In this document: piece by piece, positions 1 to 5,379 of the stretch
Layout: every line of letters begins with the position of its first letter
How positions within the stretch are numbered: position 1 is the first letter of the stretch
Assembly (NCBI GenBank): GCA_013214445.1
Contig: JABSPG010000314.1
Coordinates: 1-5,379 of the forward strand
Direction of reading: 5' to 3'
Length of the DNA stretch: 5,379 nt
DNA from: Ekhidna sp.
Lineage (GTDB): Bacteria > Bacteroidota > Bacteroidia > Cytophagales > Cyclobacteriaceae
Translations under genes and position numbers: made by a program
The notes under the pieces: generated by a model
What the model was told of the DNA's origin: nothing
Databases searched by the model: none
The model's input: only the letters and a program-made list of their open reading frames with translations

Positions 1-1
1 C

Positions 2-361
2 TCTCTTTCAAAAAATGATGTAGCAGTGAAGGCGGTCATTAAAGTTCAAGGTGAATATAAGGACTATGTAGCTGAACCAATCTTTATCATTCGGGACAGA
101 GAATACGTAGGAAGAATAGATGATCAAGTAAATGATTTGGCATTTCGAGTGTCAGTACAAAACATTATTCCCCAGGAAAACTCATTATCCTTAGCTTATC
201 AAACCACACAGAAGGACTGGATCATTATGGAGGCAGTAAAGAAGCCATGGATCAACCTTTTATGGATAGGGACATTCATGCTAGTGATCGGATTTATTGT
301 TGCTATTCGACGTAGGTACTTAGAGTTCGTCAAGATGCGCAACAAAGGTGTCGAGGTATAG
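2..361 (+). CDS. CcmF/CcsA-type cytochrome c biogenesis protein (heme lyase), C-terminal fragment
   Basis: The reading frame is open from the first bases of the window, so this is the last 119 residues of a gene that begins upstream; the GTG at 26 is an internal Val codon, not a start. The fragment has a hydrophilic beta-rich part (about residues 1-80) and then one strong membrane helix beginning at PWINLLWIGTFMLVIGF, ending in a basic RRR stop-transfer and a short cytoplasmic tail. This arrangement, with an 'I-M-E-A-V-K-K-P-W-I-N-L-L-W-I-G' lead into the last helix, matches the C-terminus of CcmF/NrfE-type heme lyases, which work in the inner membrane to attach heme to apocytochrome c. The diagnostic WWD heme-binding motif would lie upstream and cannot be checked here. 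The family call rests on the tail only. The DUF2520 gene follows after 38 bp on the same strand. Confidence 0.75.
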   Translation, partial: SLSKNDVAVKAVIKVQGEYKDYVAEPIFIIRDREYVGRIDDQVNDLAFRVSVQNIIPQENSLSLAYQTTQKDWIIMEAVKKPWINLLWIGTFMLVIGFIVAIRRRYLEFVKMRNKGVEV

Positions 362-369
362 CAATCAGA

Positions 370-395
370 TTTGAAACTATAAACTCGTACTTTTG
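370..395 (+). promoter_or_regulatory. Candidate Bacteroidetes-type promoter for the DUF2520-UbiA operon
   Basis: TACTTTTG at 388-395 matches the Bacteroidetes sigma-ABfr -7 consensus TAnnTTTG at every specified base. A TTTG lies upstream at 370-373, but the gap of 14 bp is shorter than the usual roughly 17-23 bp, so the -33 element is doubtful. The core ends 4 bp before the ATG at 400, which would place the transcription start at or next to the start codon and give a leaderless mRNA. It sits in the only gap (38 bp) between the heme lyase gene and the DUF2520 gene. Chance is possible in AT-rich sequence. Confidence 0.4.
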
Positions 396-399
396 CTAA

Positions 400-1125
400 A
401 TGAGCAAGGTAGCAATCATTGGATATGGAAATGTTGGCTATCATCTGGCCAACAAAATAGCCTCAAAAAGACATGAAGTAACCATTTTTTCGAGAAGCCG
501 GCCCGAGGACTATATCTTATCTCTGGAACAATTGGATCCTTCTGCCTTTGACTTCATTCTACTGACTGTACCAGATGATAAAGTCAAAGAAATATCAGAT
601 TCGATAGATGTATCGGATGCAGTAGTATTGCATACCTCAGGTTCAAAACCTATTTCGGAACTTAGCAAACATAAAAAGCATGGTGTAGTATACCCTCTGC
701 AGACATTCAGTAGAAACAAGGAAATTGATTTTGGCACCCTCCCCATCTTTGTTGAAGGTTCTGATGAAGGGGAAAAAGATATTTTCACATTTGTTCGGAC
801 TTTCAGCGACGATGTTAGCCTACTCACTTCCAGTAACAGATCCAAACTACATTTAGCAGCGGTCTTTGCCTGCAACTTTTCTAATCATATGTTTCACATA
901 TCCGAAGTATTATTAGGTGAGTTAGATATGAAGTTTCAAGATATACTTCCTCTCGTAGAAGAAACTTTCAAAAAAGCAGTCGAACTGAATCCTTCGAACG
1001 CTCAGACAGGTCCAGCGATGAGGGAAGATGCTGAAACCATAAAAACACATTTGGATATGTTGAGAGATGTTCACACCAGAAATATGTATAAAATCATTAC
1101 CGAAAGCATCCAAAACCATAGGTGA
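400..1125 (+). CDS. DUF2520 domain-containing Rossmann-fold (putative NADP-binding) protein
   Basis: This 241-residue cytosolic protein has an N-terminal dinucleotide-binding fold: beta strand VAIIGYGNVGYHL with the G8-x-G10-x-x-G13 fingerprint, and the second strand ending in FSRSR (residues 30-34), where the arginines suggest NADP(H) rather than NAD(H). FDFILLTVPDD (50-60) is the usual strand-4 edge of 6-phosphogluconate dehydrogenase/P5C reductase-like proteins. The C-terminal half fits the DUF2520 helical domain: YPLQTFS (98-104), AAVFACNFSNHM (153-164) and TGPAMRED (203-210). Family members have no settled reaction; an oxidoreductase role is inferred from the fold. The ATG start gives the glycine motif its normal position; there is no Shine-Dalgarno sequence. 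Its TGA overlaps the GTG of the UbiA gene by 4 bp, so the two are probably translationally coupled. In many other Bacteroidetes I recall a KdsC-like phosphatase gene lying between these two families; it is absent here. Confidence 0.88.
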   Translation: MSKVAIIGYGNVGYHLANKIASKRHEVTIFSRSRPEDYILSLEQLDPSAFDFILLTVPDDKVKEISDSIDVSDAVVLHTSGSKPISELSKHKKHGVVYPLQTFSRNKEIDFGTLPIFVEGSDEGEKDIFTFVRTFSDDVSLLTSSNRSKLHLAAVFACNFSNHMFHISEVLLGELDMKFQDILPLVEETFKKAVELNPSNAQTGPAMREDAETIKTHLDMLRDVHTRNMYKIITESIQNHR

Positions 1126-1973
1126 ATCCTTCCATAAGCGATACCAAAGGCTTTCTTAATGCTAGCAGAATTCCCAATCTACTAATAATAGCTGCCACGC
1201 AGTTTATTGCTGCCTATGCACTCTTGGATCAACCCCTTGAAAATTTAAGAAAACCTGAATTCCTGCTATTCATCTTTAGTACGGGACTGATTGGAGCTGC
1301 TGGGTACATTATAAATGACTATTTCGATCAAAAGATCGACATGGTGAATAGGCCGACCACTGTTATCGTTGGGACGTCATTGCGGAGAAGACTTGCCTTA
1401 TTTTCTCATATAGCCTTGACTTCCCTAGGGATTGTGATTGGTTTCTTGATTGATCCTTTCGTAGGTGCTATTCATATTTTCTCAGCTGGAGCTCTATGGA
1501 CCTACAGTTCCTTTTTAAAAAAATGGATCCTGCTAGATACCCTTACCATTTCCTTCCTGACAAGTCTGACACTGCTCCTCTTGCTTGTTTTTTTTCGAAC
1601 GTTTAATCTTTTAGTCCTCGCCTATGCAATGTTTGGGTGTGTTACAATCTTCATCAGAGAAAGTCTAAAGGACATAATAAGTGCTAAGGGGGAGTTGCAG
1701 TTTGGGATGCAATCTGTTCCGATAGTGTGGGGAGTAAGAGGAGCCAAAGTAGTCATTTACCTAGCAGGACTCGCTGGCTTGAGTATGGTTGCTTTCTATC
1801 TGCTATCTATACCAAACTGGAATGTCCGGCTTTTCTTCTCAGGAGTTTTCGTCTTGGTTATTTGGGTCACTTTCAAGTTGATCCATGCAGACAAGCAGCG
1901 GGACTTCAAACAGATCAAAACATATATAGATGCGATCATTGTTGCAGGTTTATTGAGTATGCTACTGATCTAA
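1122..1973 (+). CDS. UbiA-family membrane prenyltransferase (geranylgeranylglycerol-phosphate geranylgeranyltransferase-like)
   Basis: This 283-residue protein is almost entirely hydrophobic, with about nine membrane helices (near 20-37, 46-66, 92-109, 113-131, 137-158, 164-180, 207-230, 236-254, 267-283), the UbiA layout. The first aspartate-rich motif is intact: N65-D66-x-x-D69-x-x-x-D73-x-x-N76-R77-P78, which binds Mg-diphosphate of the prenyl donor. WTYSSFLKK (126-134) matches the family's Y-S-x-x-L-K segment. The second motif is weakened: IRESLKDIISAKGE (178-191) keeps D184 but has S187 where relatives have Asp, and ends Gly-Glu rather than Gly-Asp. Such proteins move a polyprenyl group onto an acceptor in the inner membrane; Bacteroidetes members are often labelled as archaeal-type lipid synthases, but the acceptor is not established. 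GTG is chosen as start because it makes a 4-bp overlap with the upstream gene and no in-frame ATG occurs before Met74. The 3' end overlaps the convergent DUF456 gene by 4 bp. Confidence 0.85.
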   Translation: MNPSISDTKGFLNASRIPNLLIIAATQFIAAYALLDQPLENLRKPEFLLFIFSTGLIGAAGYIINDYFDQKIDMVNRPTTVIVGTSLRRRLALFSHIALTSLGIVIGFLIDPFVGAIHIFSAGALWTYSSFLKKWILLDTLTISFLTSLTLLLLLVFFRTFNLLVLAYAMFGCVTIFIRESLKDIISAKGELQFGMQSVPIVWGVRGAKVVIYLAGLAGLSMVAFYLLSIPNWNVRLFFSGVFVLVIWVTFKLIHADKQRDFKQIKTYIDAIIVAGLLSMLLI

Positions 1974-2482
1974 AGCCACTCATTCATTCTACTAATCGTA
2001 AAGCCTCCCACCTCCCATGCAATGACTCCACCGAGGATCACTGCATATAGCAACTTCAACCCAGTAGCTGTAACAAAACCTAAAAAAGAGCCGAAACCAG
2101 ACTTGAAGGCAGCTTTTATACGGTTTCCCCCATAAAGATCTCCAATAATTGCTCCTAAAAGTGGGCCGAGAATGATGCCCATCGGAATTGGTAAGATTAT
2201 ACCCAAGATAGTGCCGATCATTCCACCAATAACCCCAGCTCTGGTACCCCCAAATTTCTTTGTTGCAGCGATCGGCAACAAATAGTCTGTGAAAATCACT
2301 GCTACTCCAATGGCTCCCCACACAACCAAAGAAGTAGTGCTAAACTCTGTACCATTTGCAATATTGTGAGTGCAAATAAGTGCTCCATATGTTAGTAAAG
2401 GACCTGGTAGTGGAGGTAGTATCGAAAAAATAATCCCGCCTGCTATTAGTAACACCGAAAGAACAACAAGTAAAGCCTCCAT
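1970..2482 (-). CDS. DUF456 domain-containing membrane protein
   Basis: This 170-residue protein is strongly hydrophobic and glycine-rich. Membrane segments lie near residues 4-32 (with PPLPGPLL, 23-30), 50-71, 82-117 and 130-158. The core TKKFGGTRAGVIGGMIGTI (74-92) followed by GIILGPLLGAIIGDLYGG (102-119) is the DUF456 signature: a 'K-x-x-G-x-x-R/S-x-G-x-x-G' loop followed by a glycine-zipper pair and an acidic residue. DUF456 proteins are inner-membrane proteins with no known biochemical function, and nothing here resolves it. The ATG directly follows the TGA of the GNAT gene with no spacer, so translation is probably coupled. Its stop codon (TAG on the minus strand) overlaps the stop codon of the convergent UbiA gene. 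Confidence 0.85.
   Translation of the reverse strand: MEALLVVLSVLLIAGGIIFSILPPLPGPLLTYGALICTHNIANGTEFSTTSLVVWGAIGVAVIFTDYLLPIAATKKFGGTRAGVIGGMIGTILGIILPIPMGIILGPLLGAIIGDLYGGNRIKAAFKSGFGSFLGFVTATGLKLLYAVILGGVIAWEVGGFTISRMNEWL
2017..2046 (+). other. Possible RNA hairpin just beyond the UbiA stop codon
   Basis: ATGCAATGA at 2017-2025 pairs with TCACTGCAT at 2038-2046 with one mismatch, and TCC (2027-2029) pairs with GGA (2035-2037) inside it, leaving a 5-base loop and one bulged C. On the plus strand it would sit 43 bp after the UbiA stop codon in that transcript's 3' region. No T-run follows, so it is not a standard intrinsic terminator. It lies inside the DUF456 coding sequence, so the bases are also set by that protein; chance is a real alternative. 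Confidence 0.25.
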
Positions 2483-3061
2483 TCAGAACTCTTTAAATAT
2501 TTCGTCTCGTACATATGACCACTCAGGCCTTATTATGCTGTAAATCACGGTATTCCTTCGCTTATTTCCTTGGGTATACCTGTGATTTCGCAAAGTCCCG
2601 TCGAATTTTGCTCCTATCTTCTCCATTGCTCTTCTTGACCGTACGTTTTCCTCATCGGTCCTTAGTTCTAAACGCTCAACTCCCATCACCTCAAAGGCAT
2701 GATTTAGCATTAAAAACTTCACGTGCTTATTGATTCCAGTGCCAATGTGTGACTGAGACAGCCAAGTCCAACCAACCTCAAGGGTCTTTTCGGTCCAACT
2801 GATATGCCCATAACTTGTGGAACCAATAACCGCATTTGTGCTATTTAGGATTACTGCATAAGACATCATTTCTCCATTGCTAGACGATTCAAGCCTGCTA
2901 GTCATCCACTTTTCCAGTCTGTCCGGGTCTGTCAAATCCTCTGTATACCATTTCCAAACATCTGACCCTCGAGTCAAAAGACGCATAGATTGTATATGGA
3001 TCTTTGTCAATGGCTGGAGAGTCACTAGTTCTCCCCGCAATGGAACATACCATTCATTCAT
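2483..3061 (-). CDS. GNAT-family N-acetyltransferase (RimJ/RimL-like)
   Basis: This 192-residue cytosolic protein has the acetyltransferase_3 layout. The N-terminus LRGELVTLQPLT (8-19) is the first strand; VGWTWLSQSHIGTGINKHV (96-114) gives strand 4 and the acetyl-CoA pyrophosphate loop Q103-x-x-x-G107-T-G109; VERLELRTDEENVRSRRAMEK (128-148) contains N139 and S142, the usual CoA-side residues after strand 5, followed by IGAKFDGTLRNH (149-160). Members acetylate N-terminal or small-molecule amines; the substrate here is unknown. I chose ATG at 3061 over the in-frame TTG at 3097 because the family normally begins a few residues before the 'L-x-G-x-x-V-x-L-x-P-L' strand and the twelve extra residues look unlike it. 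There is no clear Shine-Dalgarno sequence at either. It is the first gene of a pair with DUF456; the inverted repeat at 3091-3120 lies about 30 bp upstream. Confidence 0.87.
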   Translation of the reverse strand: MNEWYVPLRGELVTLQPLTKIHIQSMRLLTRGSDVWKWYTEDLTDPDRLEKWMTSRLESSSNGEMMSYAVILNSTNAVIGSTSYGHISWTEKTLEVGWTWLSQSHIGTGINKHVKFLMLNHAFEVMGVERLELRTDEENVRSRRAMEKIGAKFDGTLRNHRYTQGNKRRNTVIYSIIRPEWSYVRDEIFKEF

Positions 3062-3090
3062 AAGTAAAAATCTATTTTCAAAGAAATCCT

Positions 3091-3120
3091 GATGCAATAC
3101 AGCCTTTTCAGTATTGAATC
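3091..3120. repeat. 10-10-10 inverted repeat upstream of the GNAT-DUF456 pair
   Basis: GATGCAATAC (3091-3100) and GTATTGAATC (3111-3120) are inverted copies with 9 of 10 positions matching, separated by a 10-base spacer. The octamer TATTGAAT of the right arm recurs as a direct copy at 3147-3154. The whole lies in the 116-bp gap between the DUF1223 stop and the GNAT ATG. The geometry fits either an operator for a dimeric regulator or a hairpin in the GNAT 5' leader. No run of T follows closely on either strand, so I do not call it a terminator of DUF1223. Confidence 0.4.
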
Positions 3121-3177
3121 ACAACAAGTCGAAAAATAAAAATACCTATTGAATGTCTATGCTTAAGGTTAAAAATT

Positions 3178-3912
3178 CTATTCTATTTCATTGAAACTAA
3201 TTCTCTCAGCTCCGACGATATGCCAATTTGAGCTTGTCTGTGCGTATACAATCAAGGAGGCGTCATCTCCCTTTAGGTCTTCAGGAATACCTAGTGCAAA
3301 AATATTTTCTTGACCATTGAAGCTCCTGGAATCAAAAGCACGAACAACGTTATCGTGAGAAAGGGTTCTTCCTCGATTTTCCCCTCTCTTAACATCCTGA
3401 GAAAGCTTCTTTTCCACAATAGTAACATTTAATAGCAAATCAACAGCTTCTTCGGATGACACTTTGAAGATAATTTTCTCTGCTGTTTTTGTATCAATTG
3501 AAACGTTCAAAAAGAGATTATATGGAATAAGGGATTCTACCCTAAGCGCTCGCCCTAGTTCTTGCCTATTTGAGCCCACAAATTCATGCTTACCATTCAC
3601 GATCATTTGAGGTGTATAGATCGAATTCAATCTAAACTTTCTTCCGTATGCCCTCTGCCTCTGTGTATGGTCTGCATTCGCATAAGGATCTTTCCAACCA
3701 ATGTAATCCCAATAGTCTACATGAAATGACAATCCCAACACCTCGACTTCTTCTGAACTACTATTAATCACATTAGATAAAAGGCGATCTGCTGGGGGAC
3801 AGCTGGAACATCCTTCAGAAGTGAATAATTCAACCAAAACTATTGGTTTTTCTTCTTGAGCAACTAGAACTAGCGATGCTAGGAGAAATGAAAGAACAAA
3901 TATTCTACGCAT
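3178..3912 (-). CDS. DUF1223 domain-containing secreted thioredoxin-like protein
   Basis: This 244-residue protein starts with a basic MRR and a hydrophobic stretch to about Ala18, a signal peptide with likely cleavage near VAQ-EEK, so it should be periplasmic or membrane-anchored. The DUF1223 landmarks appear in order: LFTSEGCSSCPPADRLL (29-45) with the redox-type C35-S-S-C38 pair; FHVDYWDYIGWKDPYA (63-78); YTPQMIVNG (99-107), where T100-P101 probably takes the thioredoxin cis-proline place; and GENRGRTLSHDNVVRAF (177-193). The family has a thioredoxin-like fold, but its redox partner is not established. About 80 bp separate it from purM upstream and 116 bp from the GNAT gene downstream, with no convincing promoter or terminator in either gap. 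It may be transcribed alone. Length is normal for the family. Confidence 0.9.
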   Translation of the reverse strand: MRRIFVLSFLLASLVLVAQEEKPIVLVELFTSEGCSSCPPADRLLSNVINSSSEEVEVLGLSFHVDYWDYIGWKDPYANADHTQRQRAYGRKFRLNSIYTPQMIVNGKHEFVGSNRQELGRALRVESLIPYNLFLNVSIDTKTAEKIIFKVSSEEAVDLLLNVTIVEKKLSQDVKRGENRGRTLSHDNVVRAFDSRSFNGQENIFALGIPEDLKGDDASLIVYAQTSSNWHIVGAERISFNEIE

Positions 3913-3992
3913 GGATGTTTAGATCGAATTGCGTAGGAATGAAGTTTCAGAAAACAATCCAATACGACTCCAATTGACAGAAGCGAGACAAA

Positions 3993-5153
3993 TCAGTATT
4001 CAAATACTCCGTACTCTGACTGAATGATCAACTCTTTCTTATCAGAAGGCTCCACGCGTCCAATTACTTGTGCATCAATGTTAAATGAACGGGCTATTTC
4101 AACTACCTCATCAGCAGATTCCTCTGCCACATAGATTTCCATCCGATGGCCCATATTAAACACCTTATACATCTCCTTCCACTCTGTACCACTCTCTGAT
4201 TGAATCAATTTGAAGAGAGGTGGAGTTGGAAGCATGTTGTCTTTCACAATTCTCAAATTGTTTATGAAGTGCAAAATCTTTGTTTGAGCTCCGCCACTAC
4301 AATGCACCATTCCGTGTATCTCTGATCTTAATTCTTTTAAGATTGCTTGCATGATGGGACCATACGTCCTCGTCGGACTTAACACTAGCTGACCAGCATC
4401 AAGAGGTGTGTTTTCCACGGATTCCGTCAGGCTTTTGGAACCACTATAGACCAAATCAAGTGGAACTCCCTGATCATAGGATTCAGGGTACTTTTCGGCA
4501 TACTCTTTATGAAATACATCATGGCGGGCTGAAGTAAGTCCATTACTTCCCATTCCTCCATTGTAGCTTCTTTCATAAGTAGCTTGGCCATAGGAAGCCA
4601 AACCTATAATAAGATCTCCCTCTTGGATCTGTGCATTATCAATTACCTCGGATCTCTTCATGCGGGCGGTGACCGTACTATCTACGATGATCGTCTTTAC
4701 AAGATCCCCGACATCTGCAGTCTCTCCGCCTGTAGATTTGATATTAATCCCATTGTCCCTGAGCATCTGCAGTACTTCTTCTGTACCATTGATGATTTCT
4801 GATATTACCTCACCGGGAATCAAGTTCTTATTTCTCCCAATTGTGGAGGATAAGAGGATACTATCCGTACAGCCTACGCATAGCAAATCATCCACATTCA
4901 TGATTACGGCATCTTGGGCAATTCCTTTCCAGACACTAAGATCTCCCGTTTCTTTCCAATACAGATATGCTAGAGAGGATTTAGTACCAGCTCCATCGGC
5001 ATGCATAATGGTGCAATACTCTGAGTCATTAGATATGTCTTCGACTATCTTACAAAAAGCTTTTGGAAATAAGCCTTTGTCAATGTTTTTGATCGCAGAA
5101 TGGACGTCTTCTTTATCTGCGGAAACTCCCCTAAGTGCATACCGATTAGTCAT
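3993..5153 (-). CDS. purM: Phosphoribosylformylglycinamidine cyclo-ligase (AIR synthase), Bacteroidetes-type
   Basis: PurM converts formylglycinamidine ribonucleotide plus ATP into 5-aminoimidazole ribonucleotide, the fifth step of de novo purine synthesis, in the cytosol. The 386-residue product shows the AIR synthase motifs in order: HADGAGTKSSLA (51-62, equivalent to DGVGTK), IMNVDDLLCVG (84-94) with the paired aspartates, STGGETADVGD (140-150), GSNGLTSAR (202-210), LSPTRTYGPI (258-267), HCSGGAQTKI (284-293) and FNMGHRMEIY (332-341). It is about 40 residues longer than the E. coli enzyme (345) and resembles the long form I know from Bacteroidetes throughout, including RYALRGVSADKEDVH at the N-terminus, which fixes the ATG as start. 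It could be described more cautiously as an AIR-synthase-related protein, but all motifs look intact. It lies 34 bp after the OmpA-type gene and may share its transcript. Confidence 0.93.
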   Translation of the reverse strand: MTNRYALRGVSADKEDVHSAIKNIDKGLFPKAFCKIVEDISNDSEYCTIMHADGAGTKSSLAYLYWKETGDLSVWKGIAQDAVIMNVDDLLCVGCTDSILLSSTIGRNKNLIPGEVISEIINGTEEVLQMLRDNGINIKSTGGETADVGDLVKTIIVDSTVTARMKRSEVIDNAQIQEGDLIIGLASYGQATYERSYNGGMGSNGLTSARHDVFHKEYAEKYPESYDQGVPLDLVYSGSKSLTESVENTPLDAGQLVLSPTRTYGPIMQAILKELRSEIHGMVHCSGGAQTKILHFINNLRIVKDNMLPTPPLFKLIQSESGTEWKEMYKVFNMGHRMEIYVAEESADEVVEIARSFNIDAQVIGRVEPSDKKELIIQSEYGVFEY

Positions 5154-5160
5154 GCTTTCC

Positions 5161-5183
5161 CATTTTTCTTACAAAGAAAAACG
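5161..5183 (-). other. AT-rich hairpin in the gap before purM
   Basis: TTTTTCTT (5163-5170) and AAGAAAAA (5174-5181) are a perfect 8-bp inverted repeat around a 3-base loop. In minus-strand RNA the stem extends by a G-U and a C-G pair to 5161-5183. It fills most of the 34-bp gap between the OmpA-type stop and the purM ATG and ends 7 bases from that ATG. It is nearly all A-U pairs and no U-run follows, so it is a weak structure: possibly a partial attenuator or processing site, possibly only AT-rich chance. Confidence 0.3.
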
Positions 5184-5187
5184 TTTC

Positions 5188-5379
5188 TCACTTTCCATTG
5201 TCAGATTCCTGAAAGAATCGGTCGTACTCATCCACTTCTTCATCTGGTGGCAGATCATCATTTCGATTGCTAGGATTGTATTTTAACACTTTGAACTCAG
5301 TGCGCCTATTTACCTGATGCTCTTCCTCGCTTTGTGCGTTTTTTATCAACAATTGCGATTCTCCATATCCCTTCGCCGT
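5188..5379 (-). CDS. OmpA-family outer-membrane/peptidoglycan-binding protein, C-terminal fragment
   Basis: The minus-strand frame is open from the right edge of the window to a TGA at 5188-5190, giving the last 63 residues of a gene that starts outside. The fragment begins with AKGYGES (2-8) and continues to EEEHQVNRRTEFKVL (18-32). This G-Y-G-E-S ... N-x-x-N-R-R-x-E-F pattern is the end of the OmpA-like domain, which grips the diaminopimelate of peptidoglycan; R26 of the NRR triplet is the likely ligand arginine. A 31-residue tail rich in Asp/Glu/Asn follows the domain (33-63). The N-terminal part, which would show whether this is a Pal-like lipoprotein, a beta-barrel or a PD40/TPR-OmpA fusion typical of Bacteroidetes, is missing. 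purM follows after 34 bp on the same strand. Confidence 0.85.
   Translation of the reverse strand, partial: TAKGYGESQLLIKNAQSEEEHQVNRRTEFKVLKYNPSNRNDDLPPDEEVDEYDRFFQESDNGK

Noticed and set aside
510..875. 121-codon minus-strand open frame opposite the DUF2520 gene
   Set aside because: It lies wholly inside a gene with clear family motifs and shows no recognisable domain.
1727..2050. 107-codon plus-strand frame overlapping the UbiA gene and the start of DUF456
   Set aside because: It runs out of frame through a recognisable gene and the product has no coherent hydrophobicity or domain pattern.
3062..3097. Twelve-residue N-terminal extension of the GNAT gene from a TTG at 3097
   Set aside because: The start codon is TTG, the extension does not resemble the family N-terminus, and an in-frame ATG at 3061 gives the expected beginning. 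The left arm of the inverted repeat would also fall inside or at this start.
3131..3138. Minus-strand TATTTTTC as a -7 promoter element for the GNAT gene
   Set aside because: It misses the final G of TAnnTTTG and has no TTG at suitable spacing upstream; such matches are expected by chance in AT-rich DNA.
3913..3992. Promoter or terminator between purM and the DUF1223 gene
   Set aside because: I found no TAnnTTTG match, no good hairpin and no T-run in this 80-bp gap.
3996..4007. Palindrome GTATTCAAATAC at the 3' end of purM
   Set aside because: It encodes the conserved final residues of PurM (V-F-E-Y) and is short; no U-tract follows, so neither an operator nor a terminator call is supported.
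4660..5286. 208-codon plus-strand open frame opposite purM
   Set aside because: It is antisense to the well-conserved purM and the OmpA-type end, with a serine/isoleucine-rich product typical of a shadow frame; no family resemblance.

Overview
This window looks like ordinary chromosomal sequence from a member of the Bacteroidota, most likely a Cytophagales-type marine or soil bacterium. Three things point that way: the long ~386-residue form of PurM, which resembles Bacteroidetes PurM much more than the ~345-residue E. coli enzyme; the NRRTEF-type OmpA C-terminus; and the lack of Shine-Dalgarno sequences at most starts, with one perfect TAnnTTTG promoter core. I saw no phage, IS, CRISPR, tRNA or rRNA sequence. 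Almost all of the window is coding, and both ends cut through genes.

Plus strand, left third: the 3' end of a CcmF/CcsA-type cytochrome c biogenesis (heme lyase) gene is followed by a DUF2520 Rossmann-fold protein, then a UbiA-family membrane prenyltransferase whose GTG start overlaps the preceding stop by 4 bp. The last two form a tight operon. A TAnnTTTG element ends 4 bp before the DUF2520 ATG and may give a leaderless transcript.

Minus strand, right two thirds, in transcription order from the right edge: the C-terminus of an OmpA-family cell-envelope protein, purM (purine synthesis), a secreted thioredoxin-like DUF1223 protein, a GNAT acetyltransferase, and a DUF456 membrane protein. The GNAT stop codon abuts the DUF456 start (TGA-ATG). 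The two blocks meet tail to tail with a 4-bp overlap of the UbiA and DUF456 stop codons, so there is no intergenic terminator between them.

Functionally the genes are mixed: heme/cytochrome maturation, isoprenoid lipid or quinone chemistry, purine synthesis, outer-membrane anchoring and several families of unknown role. I found no convincing new multi-gene system. The points most worth checking are the eroded second aspartate-rich motif of the UbiA protein, a 10-10-10 inverted repeat upstream of the GNAT-DUF456 pair, the possible leaderless promoter, and the convergent overlap with a hairpin just beyond it. Intergenic gaps are all short (38, 116, 80 and 34 bp); no gene-free stretch exceeds 300 bases.
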